Of a stretch of 64,000 nucleotides of DNA, positions 9,560-17,552 are shown piece by piece. Origin of the DNA: Streptomyces sp. CBMA291 (GTDB taxonomy: Bacteria; Actinomycetota; Actinomycetes; Streptomycetales; Streptomycetaceae); NCBI RefSeq assembly GCF_014596525.1, contig NZ_MSJP01000019.1, forward strand, positions 44,513-108,512, read 5' to 3'. Positions within the stretch are counted from its first letter, which is position 1. Every line of letters starts with the position of its first letter. The notes beneath the pieces are model-generated. The model made no database searches. It was given only the letters and a program-made list of their open reading frames with translations, and was not told the DNA's origin. The translations under genes were made by a program, and so were the position numbers.

Positions 9560-9775
9560 TCGGGCCGGCCGCCGCGGCCCGTCCGCACGGAAGGGCCCGA
9601 CGTGCACCGCACGCGAGGCCGGGTCCGTACCGCCCGAAAGGCCGGTCCGTACCGCCCGAAGAGCCGGTCCGTGCCGCCCGAAAGGCCGAGCCCGTACACA
9701 CGGAAGGCCCAACCCGCAGCGCACGGAAGGCCCGGCCCGTACCGCGCGCAAGGCCCGTCCTGCGGAAAGCCTGAG
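9560..9775. repeat. Degenerate GTACCGCCCGAAAGGCC-type repeats in a 340-base gap
   Basis: The gap between the regulator stop (9468) and the convergent phosphatase stop (9811) contains no credible gene. It carries about six to eight imperfect copies of a unit of roughly 20 bases, GGTCCGTACCGCCCGAAAGG in its best copies (about 9627-9700), then progressively degraded GCACGGAAGGCCC copies. No terminator stands out beyond the self-complementary repeats. Confidence 0.7.
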
Positions 9776-9810
9776 GCGCGCGGGGCCGGCCTCGGGAAGG
9801 GCGCGGGCCC

Positions 9811-10407
9811 CTACCTCTCCAGGTGGCCCGTGTCGTTCCAGCGTTCGAGCGCGGGGGCGCCGTACGCCCAGCCCAGGACGGACAGGCTCGTCGGGTCGAG
9901 GCGGATGCGGGAGGCGAAGGAGACGTCCTCGCCGAGCCAGCGGGCGCCGATCGTGCGCAGGATGTGCCCGTGCGCGAAGACCAGGACGTCACGGTCGGCG
10001 GAGCGGGCCCAGTTCACGATCTCGTCGGCGCGGTCCGAGATCCCGGCCAGGGACTCGCCGTCCGGGACCCCGTCGCGCCAGATGAACCAGCCGGGGCGGA
10101 TGTCCTGGATCTGCGCCGGGGTCAGCCCCTCGTACGCCCCGTAGTCCCACTCCATCAGCGCGTCCCAGGGCTCGGCCCGGTCGCCGAAGCCCGCGAGTTC
10201 GCAGGTCTCGCTCGCGCGGACCAGCGGACTCGTGCGCACCTCGACGTCGGGCAGGCCCTGCCAGGGGCCCCGGTGCAGGCGCTCGCCGAGCAGCTTCGCG
10301 CCGCGACGGCCCTCGTCGAGCAGCGGGATGTCGGTCCGTCCGGTGTGCCGGCCGAGAAGGGACCACTCGGTCTGGCCGTGCCGGGCGAGCAGGATGCGCG
10401 GTGCCAT
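9811..10407 (-). CDS. Histidine phosphatase (phosphoglycerate-mutase-like) family protein
   Basis: A 198-residue cytosolic enzyme with the RHG catalytic motif at the N-terminus ([10 protein letters not shown]) and the second catalytic histidine in [10 protein letters not shown]. The [10 protein letters not shown] segment is the conserved glutamate region of the family. Substrate is not predictable; relatives act on sugar phosphates, phosphoserine or alpha-ribazole phosphate. The ATG at 10407 is preferred over a GTG eight codons earlier because it puts the RHG motif at its usual distance. Confidence 0.9.
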   Translation of the reverse strand: MAPRILLARHGQTEWSLLGRHTGRTDIPLLDEGRRGAKLLGERLHRGPWQGLPDVEVRTSPLVRASETCELAGFGDRAEPWDALMEWDYGAYEGLTPAQIQDIRPGWFIWRDGVPDGESLAGISDRADEIVNWARSADRDVLVFAHGHILRTIGARWLGEDVSFASRIRLDPTSLSVLGWAYGAPALERWNDTGHLER

Positions 10408-10550
10408 GGGAAGGAGTCTCCAGGGGTTCACGGTGCGGGCGTGCCTCTCCCATCATCGCCCAGATGGATTCGGGGTGACGCCGGGGCAACCCCGGGGCGC
10501 CCTCGTGCGTCCCCTCCCCCGGGGCCGACACGTCGGGGGGATCTTTTCGC

Positions 10551-11429
10551 ATGCGCAAGCCACGCTGGTGGGCCGAGTCCGCGCTGCTCGCGCTCGTGTA
10601 CGCGGGCTACTCCTGCGGGCGGCTGCTCGCCCGGGGCGACGAGGGCACGGCCGTCGGTCACGGCGTCTCGATCCTGCGCTGGGAGGAGCGGTTCGGGCTC
10701 GACGCCGAGCACCCGCTGAACCGCCTGTTCACGGACGTGCCCGCGCTCGGCGTACCGGCGGACTTCGTCTACGCCTCGCTGCACTACCTCGTGACCCCGG
10801 CGATCCTGGTCTGGCTCTTCCGGCGCCGACCCGCGCACTACCGGGCCGCCCGCACCTGGCTGATGCTCTCCACCCTGCTCGGGCTCGTCGGCTTCACCCT
10901 GCTGCCCACCTGCCCGCCCCGGCTGCTCGACCCGGCGCACGGCTTCACGGACACGATGGCGCAGTACAGCGCGTACGGCTGGTGGGGCGGCGAGGCCAGC
11001 GCCCCGCGCGGTCTGGGCGGCCTGACGAACCAGTTCGCGGCGATGCCGAGCCTGCACGTCGGCTGGGCGCTGTGGTGCGGGGTGATGCTGTGGCGGTACG
11101 GGCGGACGCCCGCCGCGAAGGCCGCCGGGGTGCTGTATCCGCTGGTCACGACGGTGGTGGTGCTGGGCACCGCCAATCACTATCTGCTGGACGCGGTGGC
11201 CGGGGCGGCGGTCATGGGCGCGGGGCTGCTGCTGGCCCCGTACGCGCTGCGGTTCGGGGCCCGGTGGCGCGGGGCGGCGGAAGCACCTCCGGTTGTCAGT
11301 GGGGGGTGGGAGACTTCGGCGGGTGAGCTCATCCCTGGACAACGGTCTGTCAGAACCTCCGCGGACGACACCCCGGAGCGGGGCTTCCCGCGCTCAAGCG
11401 AAGCCGAGAGCCTGGGAAAAACTCGCTGA
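10551..11429 (+). CDS. PAP2-family integral membrane phosphatase/transferase
   Basis: A 292-residue membrane protein with about six hydrophobic helices. The PAP2 signature appears as AMPSLHVGWALW and, downstream, GTANHYLLDAVAG, containing the catalytic histidines and aspartate of lipid phosphatases and inositol-phosphoryl-transferase-like enzymes. A ribosome site is weak but ATG 10551 places a Lys/Arg/Trp start before the first helix. Its 3' end overlaps the following nuclease gene by about 107 bases in another frame, so the hydrophilic C-terminal tail (about residues 255-292) may be dispensable or the nuclease may start later. Confidence 0.85.
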   Translation: MRKPRWWAESALLALVYAGYSCGRLLARGDEGTAVGHGVSILRWEERFGLDAEHPLNRLFTDVPALGVPADFVYASLHYLVTPAILVWLFRRRPAHYRAARTWLMLSTLLGLVGFTLLPTCPPRLLDPAHGFTDTMAQYSAYGWWGGEASAPRGLGGLTNQFAAMPSLHVGWALWCGVMLWRYGRTPAAKAAGVLYPLVTTVVVLGTANHYLLDAVAGAAVMGAGLLLAPYALRFGARWRGAAEAPPVVSGGWETSAGELIPGQRSVRTSADDTPERGFPRSSEAESLGKTR

Positions 11430-12531
11430 GCTGCGCGGGCCGGCCACCCCGCCGCGCCCGCTCGACGCGCGCGCCCTGGCGGCCCTCGCCGCCAACCCGG
11501 GCTGTCGTCGGCGGGCGCTGCTCGACGGTGCCGGGGTCGACAAGTCGGCGCTCGCCGCGAAGCTCGGCTCCCCGGCGCCCTTCGGCCAGTCGCAGTACGC
11601 GATCATGCGGGGCAACTCCTTCGAGGCGAAGGTCAAGGCGGACGGCGGCAGGGAGCTGCTGCGGCTGATCGGTGTCGAGGAGCCGGGCGCGGTGGCGGTG
11701 CCGGAGCTGTCGGCGGCGGGGCCCCAGGGGCGGGTGGCGCGGACGGCGCTCGCGCTGCGGGAGGCGACCGGCGCGGGCGGCTGGACGCTGCTCGATCATC
11801 CGCTGCTCGCCCTGGAGGTGGCGGGCTCGCCGGTCTATCTGGAGCCGGACGTGGTGGTGGTCGGGCCCGACGGCGGGTGGACGGTCGTGGAGATCAAGTC
11901 GTTCCCGATGATCGACGGCGCGGCCGATCCGTCGAAGGTGGGGGCGGCGGCCCGGCAGGCTGCGGTGTACGTGCTCGCGCTCGAACGGGTGGCGGAGCGG
12001 ACGGAGGGGGCGCGGGTCGCGCCCTCGGTGCTCCTGGTCTGCCCGAAGGACTTCTCGAACGTGCCGACGGCCTCGCTCGTCGACGTGCGCAGGCAGTGCG
12101 CGGTCACCCGGCGGCAGCTGGCCCGGCTGACCCGGATCGACGAGATCGCGGCGGCGCTGCCGGAGGGCGTCGGCTTCGACGTGGCGGAGCGTTCGCCCGA
12201 GGAGCTGGCGGCTTCGGTGGAGGCGGTCCCCCATCAGTACGCGCCGGAGTGCCTGGCCGCCTGCGAGCTGGCCTTCCACTGCCGGGCGCGGTCCCGGGAG
12301 GCGGGCGCGGTGGAGACCCTGGGCCGGTCGGTCCGGGGCGAGCTGGGCGGTCTGACGACGATCGGCGCGGTCCTGGCGGCGGCGCGGGGCGAGGAGCCGA
12401 CCCGCCCTGACGGCGAGACGGTGGATCCCGAGGACCCGGCGGTGGCGGCGCTGCGCCGGGCGCGGGCGCTGCGCCAGGAGGCGCTGGCCACGGCCCGCGC
12501 CGCCGCCTCGGAACCCGAAGGGATCTTCTGA
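11323..12531 (+). CDS. Cas4/RecB-type PD-(D/E)XK nuclease with four candidate Fe-S cysteines
   Basis: A 402-residue protein. Numbering from the GTG at 11323, the RecB-family nuclease motifs are all visible: E101 in GNSFEAK, D176 in YLEPDVVVV, E190-x-K192 in VVEIKSF and the QxxxY motif Q212-Y216. One N-terminal-side cysteine (C61) and a C-terminal triplet C310-x3-C314-x5-C320 match the split arrangement that holds a 4Fe-4S cluster in Cas4, AddB and Dna2. The stop overlaps the next start (TGATG), and the third gene of the set is a helicase, so a DNA end-processing or defence role is likely. No CRISPR array or cas1 is nearby. The start is uncertain because it lies inside the PAP2 gene. Confidence 0.8.
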   Translation: MSSSLDNGLSEPPRTTPRSGASRAQAKPRAWEKLAELRGPATPPRPLDARALAALAANPGCRRRALLDGAGVDKSALAAKLGSPAPFGQSQYAIMRGNSFEAKVKADGGRELLRLIGVEEPGAVAVPELSAAGPQGRVARTALALREATGAGGWTLLDHPLLALEVAGSPVYLEPDVVVVGPDGGWTVVEIKSFPMIDGAADPSKVGAAARQAAVYVLALERVAERTEGARVAPSVLLVCPKDFSNVPTASLVDVRRQCAVTRRQLARLTRIDEIAAALPEGVGFDVAERSPEELAASVEAVPHQYAPECLAACELAFHCRARSREAGAVETLGRSVRGELGGLTTIGAVLAAARGEEPTRPDGETVDPEDPAVAALRRARALRQEALATARAAASEPEGIF

Positions 12532-14120
12532 TGTCGCTGATCTCCGTGCTGGCCCGGATGGAGGCCGTCGAGTCGGGCCGGGCGCAGCCGCTGGCGACCG
12601 TACGGCACCGGCGGGTCGCGGACCGGCCGCTCGTCCTGGTGCCGCTGACGACGGCGGGCGAGGCGGGCGCGCCGCTCGGCGCCCTGGTGGGCACCGATCC
12701 CGGCGCGCCCCGGCTGCTCGTGGTGACCCAGCCCCGGGACCGTGACCTGCGGTTCGCCTTCCTCGCCGATCTGGCGGAGGAGGTCCTGCCGTACGTCGAC
12801 TCCTTCACGGCGGACGTCGTGGCGGTGGAGCGCAACGAGACGGACCCGGCGACCGGCAGGAAGGTGAAGGCCGAGGCGGAGCTGTGCGCGGACGCGCCGC
12901 AGCTGATCGTGCCGAGCCGGGCCGGTATCGAGTACGTACGGCTGCTGGGGCGCTCGACCCGGTTCCGGCGGACGGCCGAGCAGGACCCGGAGACGCCGTT
13001 CCCGGCGCCGCCGCGCGTGCCGCTGCTCGGGCGCTGGCTGACGCACTTCGGCGAGCGGGCGCGGGTGCCCGGTTCCTCGCTGCTGCTCTCGGCGACCGAT
13101 CTGCTCAACCGGCACTGGGCGACGGGCCAGTCCTCCCTTGAGGACCAGCATCTGGGGGCGCTGCTCGCCTGGATCGACCCGCGGGGCGGGGAGCCGGGCG
13201 CCGAGGGCGCGCTGCGGGCCGAGACGGGCCGGGACGGCGCGGGGCAGTTGCTGTGCCCGCCCGCCGGGCCCGCGACCGACCCCGCGTTCGACAACCGGCT
13301 CCTCGCGCCCGCGATCGAGCGGTACGACCGGGCCCGGCAGGCGCTGGGCGCGGCCGAGGACGGCGAGGCGGCCGACATCGGTCTCGGCGAGCTGCGCGCG
13401 GCCGAGGGGAAGGTCCGCGAGCTGGTCCTCTCCTGTCTCGAACCGACCTGGCACGCGGTCTGGCGGGCGATCGGGCTGCTGCGGGAGCTGCCGGAGGGGG
13501 CCAGGGTCGAGGAGCGGTGGACCAGGGACCGCTGGTCGTTCACCGCGCACCGGGACCGGGTCGCGGCGGGCGAGCCGCCGCAGCCGCGCAAGGACGACCC
13601 GGTGACGGCGGCGCGGAAGCTGGCCGCCCGCGAGCAGGCGCAGGGGCAGCTGGAGGCGCAGGAGGCTCTGGACGATCCGCTGGTGCTGGCAGGACGGCGG
13701 CTCTCGGGCGAGGCGTTCACAGCCGAGGTGGCGGAGGTGACTCCGGCGTGGACGGAGTCGAAGCGGCCCGCGCCGCGCCCGCTGCTCACGGTCCGCACGG
13801 AGGACCGGCCGCATCTGGACGAGGGGACGCGGGTGTACCGCTCGCTGGACGGGAAGCCGCAGGCGGCGGAGTTCCTGCGGTACGAGGAGGACGGCTCGCT
13901 GCTGCTGCGGGTTCTCGACCGGATGGGCCGGGCGCGGGAGCCCGCCGAGGGCTCGGTGCCGGAGAAGGGCGAGCGGATCGCCTGGACGCTGTTCGAGCAC
14001 GACCAGCGGGTCGGGCCGCAGCTGCCGGACGCGGAGGAGACCCCGTGGACGCACGGCGGTCCGCCGGGTGCGCAGAGCGTGGAGCTGCCCGACGCCGTGA
14101 CCGAGGAGGATGTGCTGTGA
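12531..14120 (+). CDS. Protein of unknown function in the nuclease-helicase operon
   Basis: A 529-residue acidic, soluble protein that I do not recognise. The N-terminal part (1-250) looks like mixed alpha/beta with several LVV/LVL strands. The middle (about 270-430) is strongly helical, with Ala/Glu/Arg-rich segments. The C-terminal 100 residues include an EGTRVYRSLDGKPQAAEFLRY-like beta region. There are few cysteines and no signal peptide or membrane helix. It sits between nuclease and helicase with overlapping stop-start codons on both sides, which suggests a stoichiometric partner in one complex. A structure comparison would be the best route to a function. Confidence 0.85.
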   Translation: MSLISVLARMEAVESGRAQPLATVRHRRVADRPLVLVPLTTAGEAGAPLGALVGTDPGAPRLLVVTQPRDRDLRFAFLADLAEEVLPYVDSFTADVVAVERNETDPATGRKVKAEAELCADAPQLIVPSRAGIEYVRLLGRSTRFRRTAEQDPETPFPAPPRVPLLGRWLTHFGERARVPGSSLLLSATDLLNRHWATGQSSLEDQHLGALLAWIDPRGGEPGAEGALRAETGRDGAGQLLCPPAGPATDPAFDNRLLAPAIERYDRARQALGAAEDGEAADIGLGELRAAEGKVRELVLSCLEPTWHAVWRAIGLLRELPEGARVEERWTRDRWSFTAHRDRVAAGEPPQPRKDDPVTAARKLAAREQAQGQLEAQEALDDPLVLAGRRLSGEAFTAEVAEVTPAWTESKRPAPRPLLTVRTEDRPHLDEGTRVYRSLDGKPQAAEFLRYEEDGSLLLRVLDRMGRAREPAEGSVPEKGERIAWTLFEHDQRVGPQLPDAEETPWTHGGPPGAQSVELPDAVTEEDVL

Positions 14121-15448
14121 GCGGTTTCGATCCGTCGGCCGAGGCCGCCGAGGCGACCTCCCGCATCCTGGCGGACACCCTGGACGGGGCGGCGCGCGGT
14201 GTCGTGGTGGACTCCCCGCCGGGGGCGGGGAAGTCGACGCTCGTGGTGCGGGCCGCCCTCGAACTGGCCTCGGCCGGGCGGCCCCTGATGGTGGTGGCGC
14301 AGACGAACGCGCAGGTGGACGATCTGGTGCTGCGGCTCGCCGAGAAGGAGCCCGACCTGGAGGTCGGGCGGCTGCACTCCAGCGACGGCGACCCGTACGA
14401 CAAGGCGCTCGACGCCCTGGCGAACGTACGGAAGTCGGCGAAGGCGGGCGATCTCGCCGGGGTGCCCGTGGTGCTGTCCACGGCCGCCAAGTGGGGGCAT
14501 GTGAAGAACGTCGAGCCGTGGGAGCACGCGATCGTCGACGAGGCCTACCAGATGCGTTCGGACGCGCTGCTCGCGGTGGCGGGGCTGTTCGAGCGGGCGC
14601 TGTTCGTGGGCGACCCGGGGCAGCTCGACCCGTTCTCCGTGGTGGGCGCGGAGCAGTGGGCGGGGCTGGCGTACGACCCGTCGACGAGCGCGGTCGCGAC
14701 CCTCCTCGCGTACAACCCGGAGCTGCCGCAGCACCGGCTGCCGGTGTCCTGGCGGCTGCCCGCCTCGGCGGCGCCGCTGGTCTCGGACGCCTTCTACCCG
14801 GACACGCCGTTTCGCAGCGGCACCGGGCACGGGGACCGGAAGCTGTCGTTCGCGGTGGCGTCGGACGGTACGGGGCCCGACCGGGTCCTCGACGAGGCGG
14901 CCGAGTCGGGGTGGGGGCTGCTCGAACTGCCCGCCCGGCAGACTCCGCGTACCGACCCGGAGGCGGTGGGTGCGATCGCCCTGGTGGTGCGGCGGCTCCT
15001 CGACCGGGGCGGGGCGGCGGTCTCGGAGCGCGCGGCGGAGCCCGTGCCCCTGACGCCCGACCGGATCGCGGTCGGCACCGCCCACCGTGACCAGGCGGCG
15101 GCGGTGCGGGCGGCCCTCGCGGAGCTGGGGGTGACCGGGGTGACGGTGGACACGGCGAACCGGCTCCAGGGGCGCGAGTACGACGTGACGGTGGTGTTCC
15201 ATCCGCTGTCCGGGCGCCCGGACGCGACCGCCTTCCACCTGGAGACGGGCCGGCTGTGCGTGCTGGCCTCCCGGCACCGGCACGCCTGTGTGGTGGTCTG
15301 CCGGGAGGGCGTGGCGGAACTCCTGGACGAACACCCGTCGGCGGAGCCGGTCCGGCTGGGCGAGGCGGTGTCGTTCCCCGACGGCTGGGAGGCGAACCAC
15401 GCGGTGCTCTCGCATCTGGAGAAACACCGGGTGCGGTGGCGCCCGTGA
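14117..15448 (+). CDS. Superfamily 1 helicase/ATPase (Upf1/Dna2-like)
   Basis: A 443-residue protein with a full set of SF1 motifs: Walker A SPPGAGKST (residues 33-41), Walker B IVDEAYQ (about 139-145), motif III GDPGQLDP (165-172), SWRLP (211-215), then NRLQGREYD and VLASRHRHACVVV near the C-terminus (motifs V-VI with the arginine finger). The compact size without large insertions is more like the Upf1/Sen1/Dna2 class than UvrD. The GTG start overlaps the previous stop (GTGA). With the Cas4-like nuclease it may form a split Dna2- or AddAB-like helicase-nuclease. Confidence 0.9.
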   Translation: MSGFDPSAEAAEATSRILADTLDGAARGVVVDSPPGAGKSTLVVRAALELASAGRPLMVVAQTNAQVDDLVLRLAEKEPDLEVGRLHSSDGDPYDKALDALANVRKSAKAGDLAGVPVVLSTAAKWGHVKNVEPWEHAIVDEAYQMRSDALLAVAGLFERALFVGDPGQLDPFSVVGAEQWAGLAYDPSTSAVATLLAYNPELPQHRLPVSWRLPASAAPLVSDAFYPDTPFRSGTGHGDRKLSFAVASDGTGPDRVLDEAAESGWGLLELPARQTPRTDPEAVGAIALVVRRLLDRGGAAVSERAAEPVPLTPDRIAVGTAHRDQAAAVRAALAELGVTGVTVDTANRLQGREYDVTVVFHPLSGRPDATAFHLETGRLCVLASRHRHACVVVCREGVAELLDEHPSAEPVRLGEAVSFPDGWEANHAVLSHLEKHRVRWRP

Positions 15449-15740
15449 GGACCGGGGCGCCCTGGAAAGGCCCACGTCGGTGAGGACCGGGGGCCGTCGC
15501 CGGGAGGTCCGCGCCCGTGAGAGCCGGGGGCCGTCCCGGAAAGGCCGCGCCTGAGGACCCGTGGCCGCCCCGGAGAGGCCGCACCTGAGGACCCGTGGCT
15601 GCCCCGGAGAGACCCGCGCCCGTGAGGACCGGGGGCCGTCCCGGAGAGGCCCGCGCTCTTGCGGGGGGGGGCCTCTCCGGGAGGTCCGCGCTCTTGCGGG
15701 AGGGGCCTCGCGGAGAGGTCCGCGCTCTTGCGGGGCGCGG
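15449..15740. repeat. Tandem degenerate 34-37-base repeats downstream of the helicase operon
   Basis: About eight imperfect head-to-tail units of the form GTGAGGACCGGGGGCCGTC followed by CCGGAGAGGCCCGCGC fill the space directly after the helicase stop. The last three units instead end in CTCTTGCGGG. The GC-rich units are partly self-complementary (CCGGAGAGGCC with GGCCTCTCCGG), so they could fold and terminate transcription. No protein is supported here. Confidence 0.8.
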
Positions 15741-15797
15741 GACAATGGAAGGCGGCCCGGGACTCCGGGCCGTGTCTGTGCGAGGAGGATCAGAACG

Positions 15798-16154
15798 ATG
15801 GCGGAACCCGCGGAGCAGGGCGTACGACGGCGGCTGCGGCCGGCCCCGCTGATCTTCGAGCCCGCCGAGACGACCGCCGACCCCGAGCACTTCTTCGACC
15901 TGGAGAAGCTGGCGGACCCCGGGGAGCTGCTCGCCCGCGCGACGGAGCTGACGCTGGCCTTCCGGGCGGCGGCGGACCGGGCCGCGGAGTTCCAGGCGAT
16001 CGCGGCGGCGCAGCTAGCGGACCCGGGCCGGTTCGACCGGCTGACGGCGGCGGACGTCGCCGAGCGGGCGCGGTGGACCGAGGACTACGCGCGGAAGATG
16101 ATCGAGTTCGGCCAGGGGCTGATCCGCGCGGAGGGGCGCTCGGCGGAGGACTGA
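15798..16154 (+). CDS. Small conserved protein of unknown function
   Basis: A 118-residue acidic protein preceded by a clear GAGGAGGA ribosome site (15782-15789) and ATG at 15798. It is predicted mostly helical, with LIFEPAETTADPEHFFDLEKL near the N-terminus and an Ala-rich helical centre. No cysteine, signal peptide or membrane helix is present. I do not recognise a named domain. It is flanked on both sides by repeat-filled intergenic DNA, so it is probably a single-gene unit. Confidence 0.7.
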   Translation: MAEPAEQGVRRRLRPAPLIFEPAETTADPEHFFDLEKLADPGELLARATELTLAFRAAADRAAEFQAIAAAQLADPGRFDRLTAADVAERARWTEDYARKMIEFGQGLIRAEGRSAED

Positions 16155-16179
16155 GCCCGCCACCCACGGACACGCACGG

Positions 16180-16600
16180 GGTGCCTGGCGCTTCGGGGCG
16201 GTCGTCCGGGGTACGCGGGGTCTTCGGGACCGGCGCTGGAGGGGGCTGAGGCCCGCTGGAGGGGGCCGAGGCTGCCACCGTCCGGGGGTGCTTGGGGACC
16301 CGGCCGTCCGCTGACGGGGTGACCGGCTCTTCGGGACCGCCGTCCGGGTGCGCTTCGGGAGCGGCGTCCGCTGACGGGGCGTCGCGGGTATTGGCGGGCC
16401 GTCGTCCGGAGCCTCGGGACTTCGGGGCCGCCGTCCGGGTGTCGCGGGGCCCCCGGGCCGCTGTCCGGAGCCTCGGGTCTTCCGGGCCGCCGTCCGGAGG
16501 ACCTGCGGGTCTTCGGGCCCGGCCGTACCCGTCGACGGGGTTCCGGGGCCTTGCGCGACCGGCGTCCGCCCGGAGGAGTCACGGCTCTTCCGGTGGGAGG
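16180..16600. repeat. CTTCGGG-CCGCCGTCCGG interspersed repeats in a 618-base gap
   Basis: The 16155-16772 gap has no credible gene. It contains about nine irregularly spaced units that begin CTTCGGGACCGCCGTCCGGG or variants (for example near 16336, 16361, 16429, 16488, 16515), some extended by CGCTGACGGGG. This family differs from the repeats at 15449-15740, only 450 bases away. Confidence 0.7.
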
Positions 16601-16671
16601 CTCCGTGCTCTCCCGGCCCCCGCTACCCCCGTACGGCCGAGGCGGGTCACTCGGTGGCCTGGAATCGCCCC

Positions 16672-16684
16672 CTGGCATATGCCG
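16672..16684. promoter_or_regulatory. CTGGCATATGCCG near-palindrome upstream of the primase/polymerase-like gene
   Basis: This 13-base site is about 90 bases before the start at 16773. It matches 12 of the first 13 bases of the perfect palindrome CTGGCATATGCCAG at 24732-24745, in front of the IclR gene. It may be the operator of an unidentified regulator; two copies in 8 kb could also be chance. Confidence 0.4.
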
Positions 16685-16772
16685 TGGGGCACGATACCCC
16701 CCGGCTCCCGGCCCTGTCCGGGATTCGCGAACACTGAGCGACGGTCAGGTGACTGCGGGTAGACCTGATCGT

Positions 16773-17393
16773 ATGACGACGTGGCTGCGCGACGAGACCC
16801 CGCACGACATCCTCCGGCTCCTCCTGGAGGACGACGAGGGACGGCACCAGCCGGCCCGGGTGACCGCCGACGGGGCCGCCTGGCTCACCTCCGCCACCGG
16901 AGACCACGAGGGGGCGGCGCTGACCCGCTGGGAGTCCCGGCCGGACGCCCCGGCGGTGCTGCCCTGCGGCACGGTCTTCGACGTCATCGGGGTGGACCAG
17001 GTCTTCGGGCGCCGGATGCTGGACCGGATGTGGGCGGAAGGGCCCGGCTCGGGCCCGGTCGCCGTCCACCGGGGCCGGATGATGCTCTTCGCCGCCCCGG
17101 GCACGGCCCAGCGGCTGCCCGCCCTCCTCGACTGGGAGGAAGGGGTGCCCCGGCCCCTCTGTCACGGCCAGGGGGACGCGGTGACCGTGCCGCCGCTCGT
17201 GCCCTCCGGGCGGTCCGGCCCCCGCTGGCTGGTGGCGCCCGACACCCGCTGTCCCTGGCTGCCGGGACCCGAGGTGATGCTGTGGGCCTGCGTGCGGGCC
17301 GCGCGCTCGCTCTCCGCCGCCGACGTGCGGGTATCGATTTTTCCTCGCGCCGGAACGGATGCTAATGTCTACGACGTCAGCAGGCGCCGCTAG
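16773..17393 (+). CDS. Primase/polymerase-like protein whose stop lies inside tRNA-Lys
   Basis: A 206-residue protein resembling the small proteins annotated in Streptomyces as bifunctional DNA primase/polymerase, N-terminal type. Recognisable pieces are TADGAAWLTSATG, LPCGTVFDVIGVDQVFGRR, RPLCHGQGDAVTVPP and RWLVAPDTRCPWLPG. I do not see the full catalytic DxD...H set of archaeo-eukaryotic primases, so polymerase activity is unproven. The last ten bases of the frame, including its TAG stop, belong to the tRNA-Lys gene. Ending in a tRNA is unusual for a host gene and could reflect an old recombination at the tRNA. ATG 16773 is the first start that gives a family-like N-terminus. Confidence 0.72.
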   Translation: MTTWLRDETPHDILRLLLEDDEGRHQPARVTADGAAWLTSATGDHEGAALTRWESRPDAPAVLPCGTVFDVIGVDQVFGRRMLDRMWAEGPGSGPVAVHRGRMMLFAAPGTAQRLPALLDWEEGVPRPLCHGQGDAVTVPPLVPSGRSGPRWLVAPDTRCPWLPGPEVMLWACVRAARSLSAADVRVSIFPRAGTDANVYDVSRRR

Positions 17394-17457
17394 CTCAGTT
17401 GGTTAGAGCAGCTGACTCTTAATCAGCGGGTCCGGGGTTCGAGTCCCTGGCGGCGCA
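17384..17457 (+). tRNA. tRNA-Lys (CTT), copy 1
   Basis: 74-base cloverleaf: acceptor GCGCCGC pairs with GCGGCGC, the anticodon loop CTCTTAA gives CTT, and the T arm GGGGTTCGAGTCCC is standard. CCA is not encoded. Sequence is identical to the copies at 25730 and 62951. Confidence 0.97.
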
Positions 17458-17463
17458 CAGACG

Positions 17464-17497
17464 GAAGAAGCCCCTCGCGGAAGCGGGGGGCTTCTTC
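17464..17497 (+). terminator. Terminator hairpin after tRNA-Lys copy 1
   Basis: Perfect 11-bp stem GAAGAAGCCCC/GGGGCTTCTTC begins six bases after the tRNA. The whole segment from tRNA to hairpin is repeated exactly after copy 2. Confidence 0.85.
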
Positions 17498-17552
17498 GTG
17501 TCCGGGCACCGCCTACCGGGGCCTTCCGAGTGCCTTCCGGGCATGGCCCGGG

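Noticed and set aside
15449..15740. Possible CRISPR array
   Set aside because: The units are imperfect, contiguous and lack unique spacers; there are no cas1/cas2 genes nearby. The Cas4-like nuclease shares the Fe-S fold but that is not CRISPR evidence.
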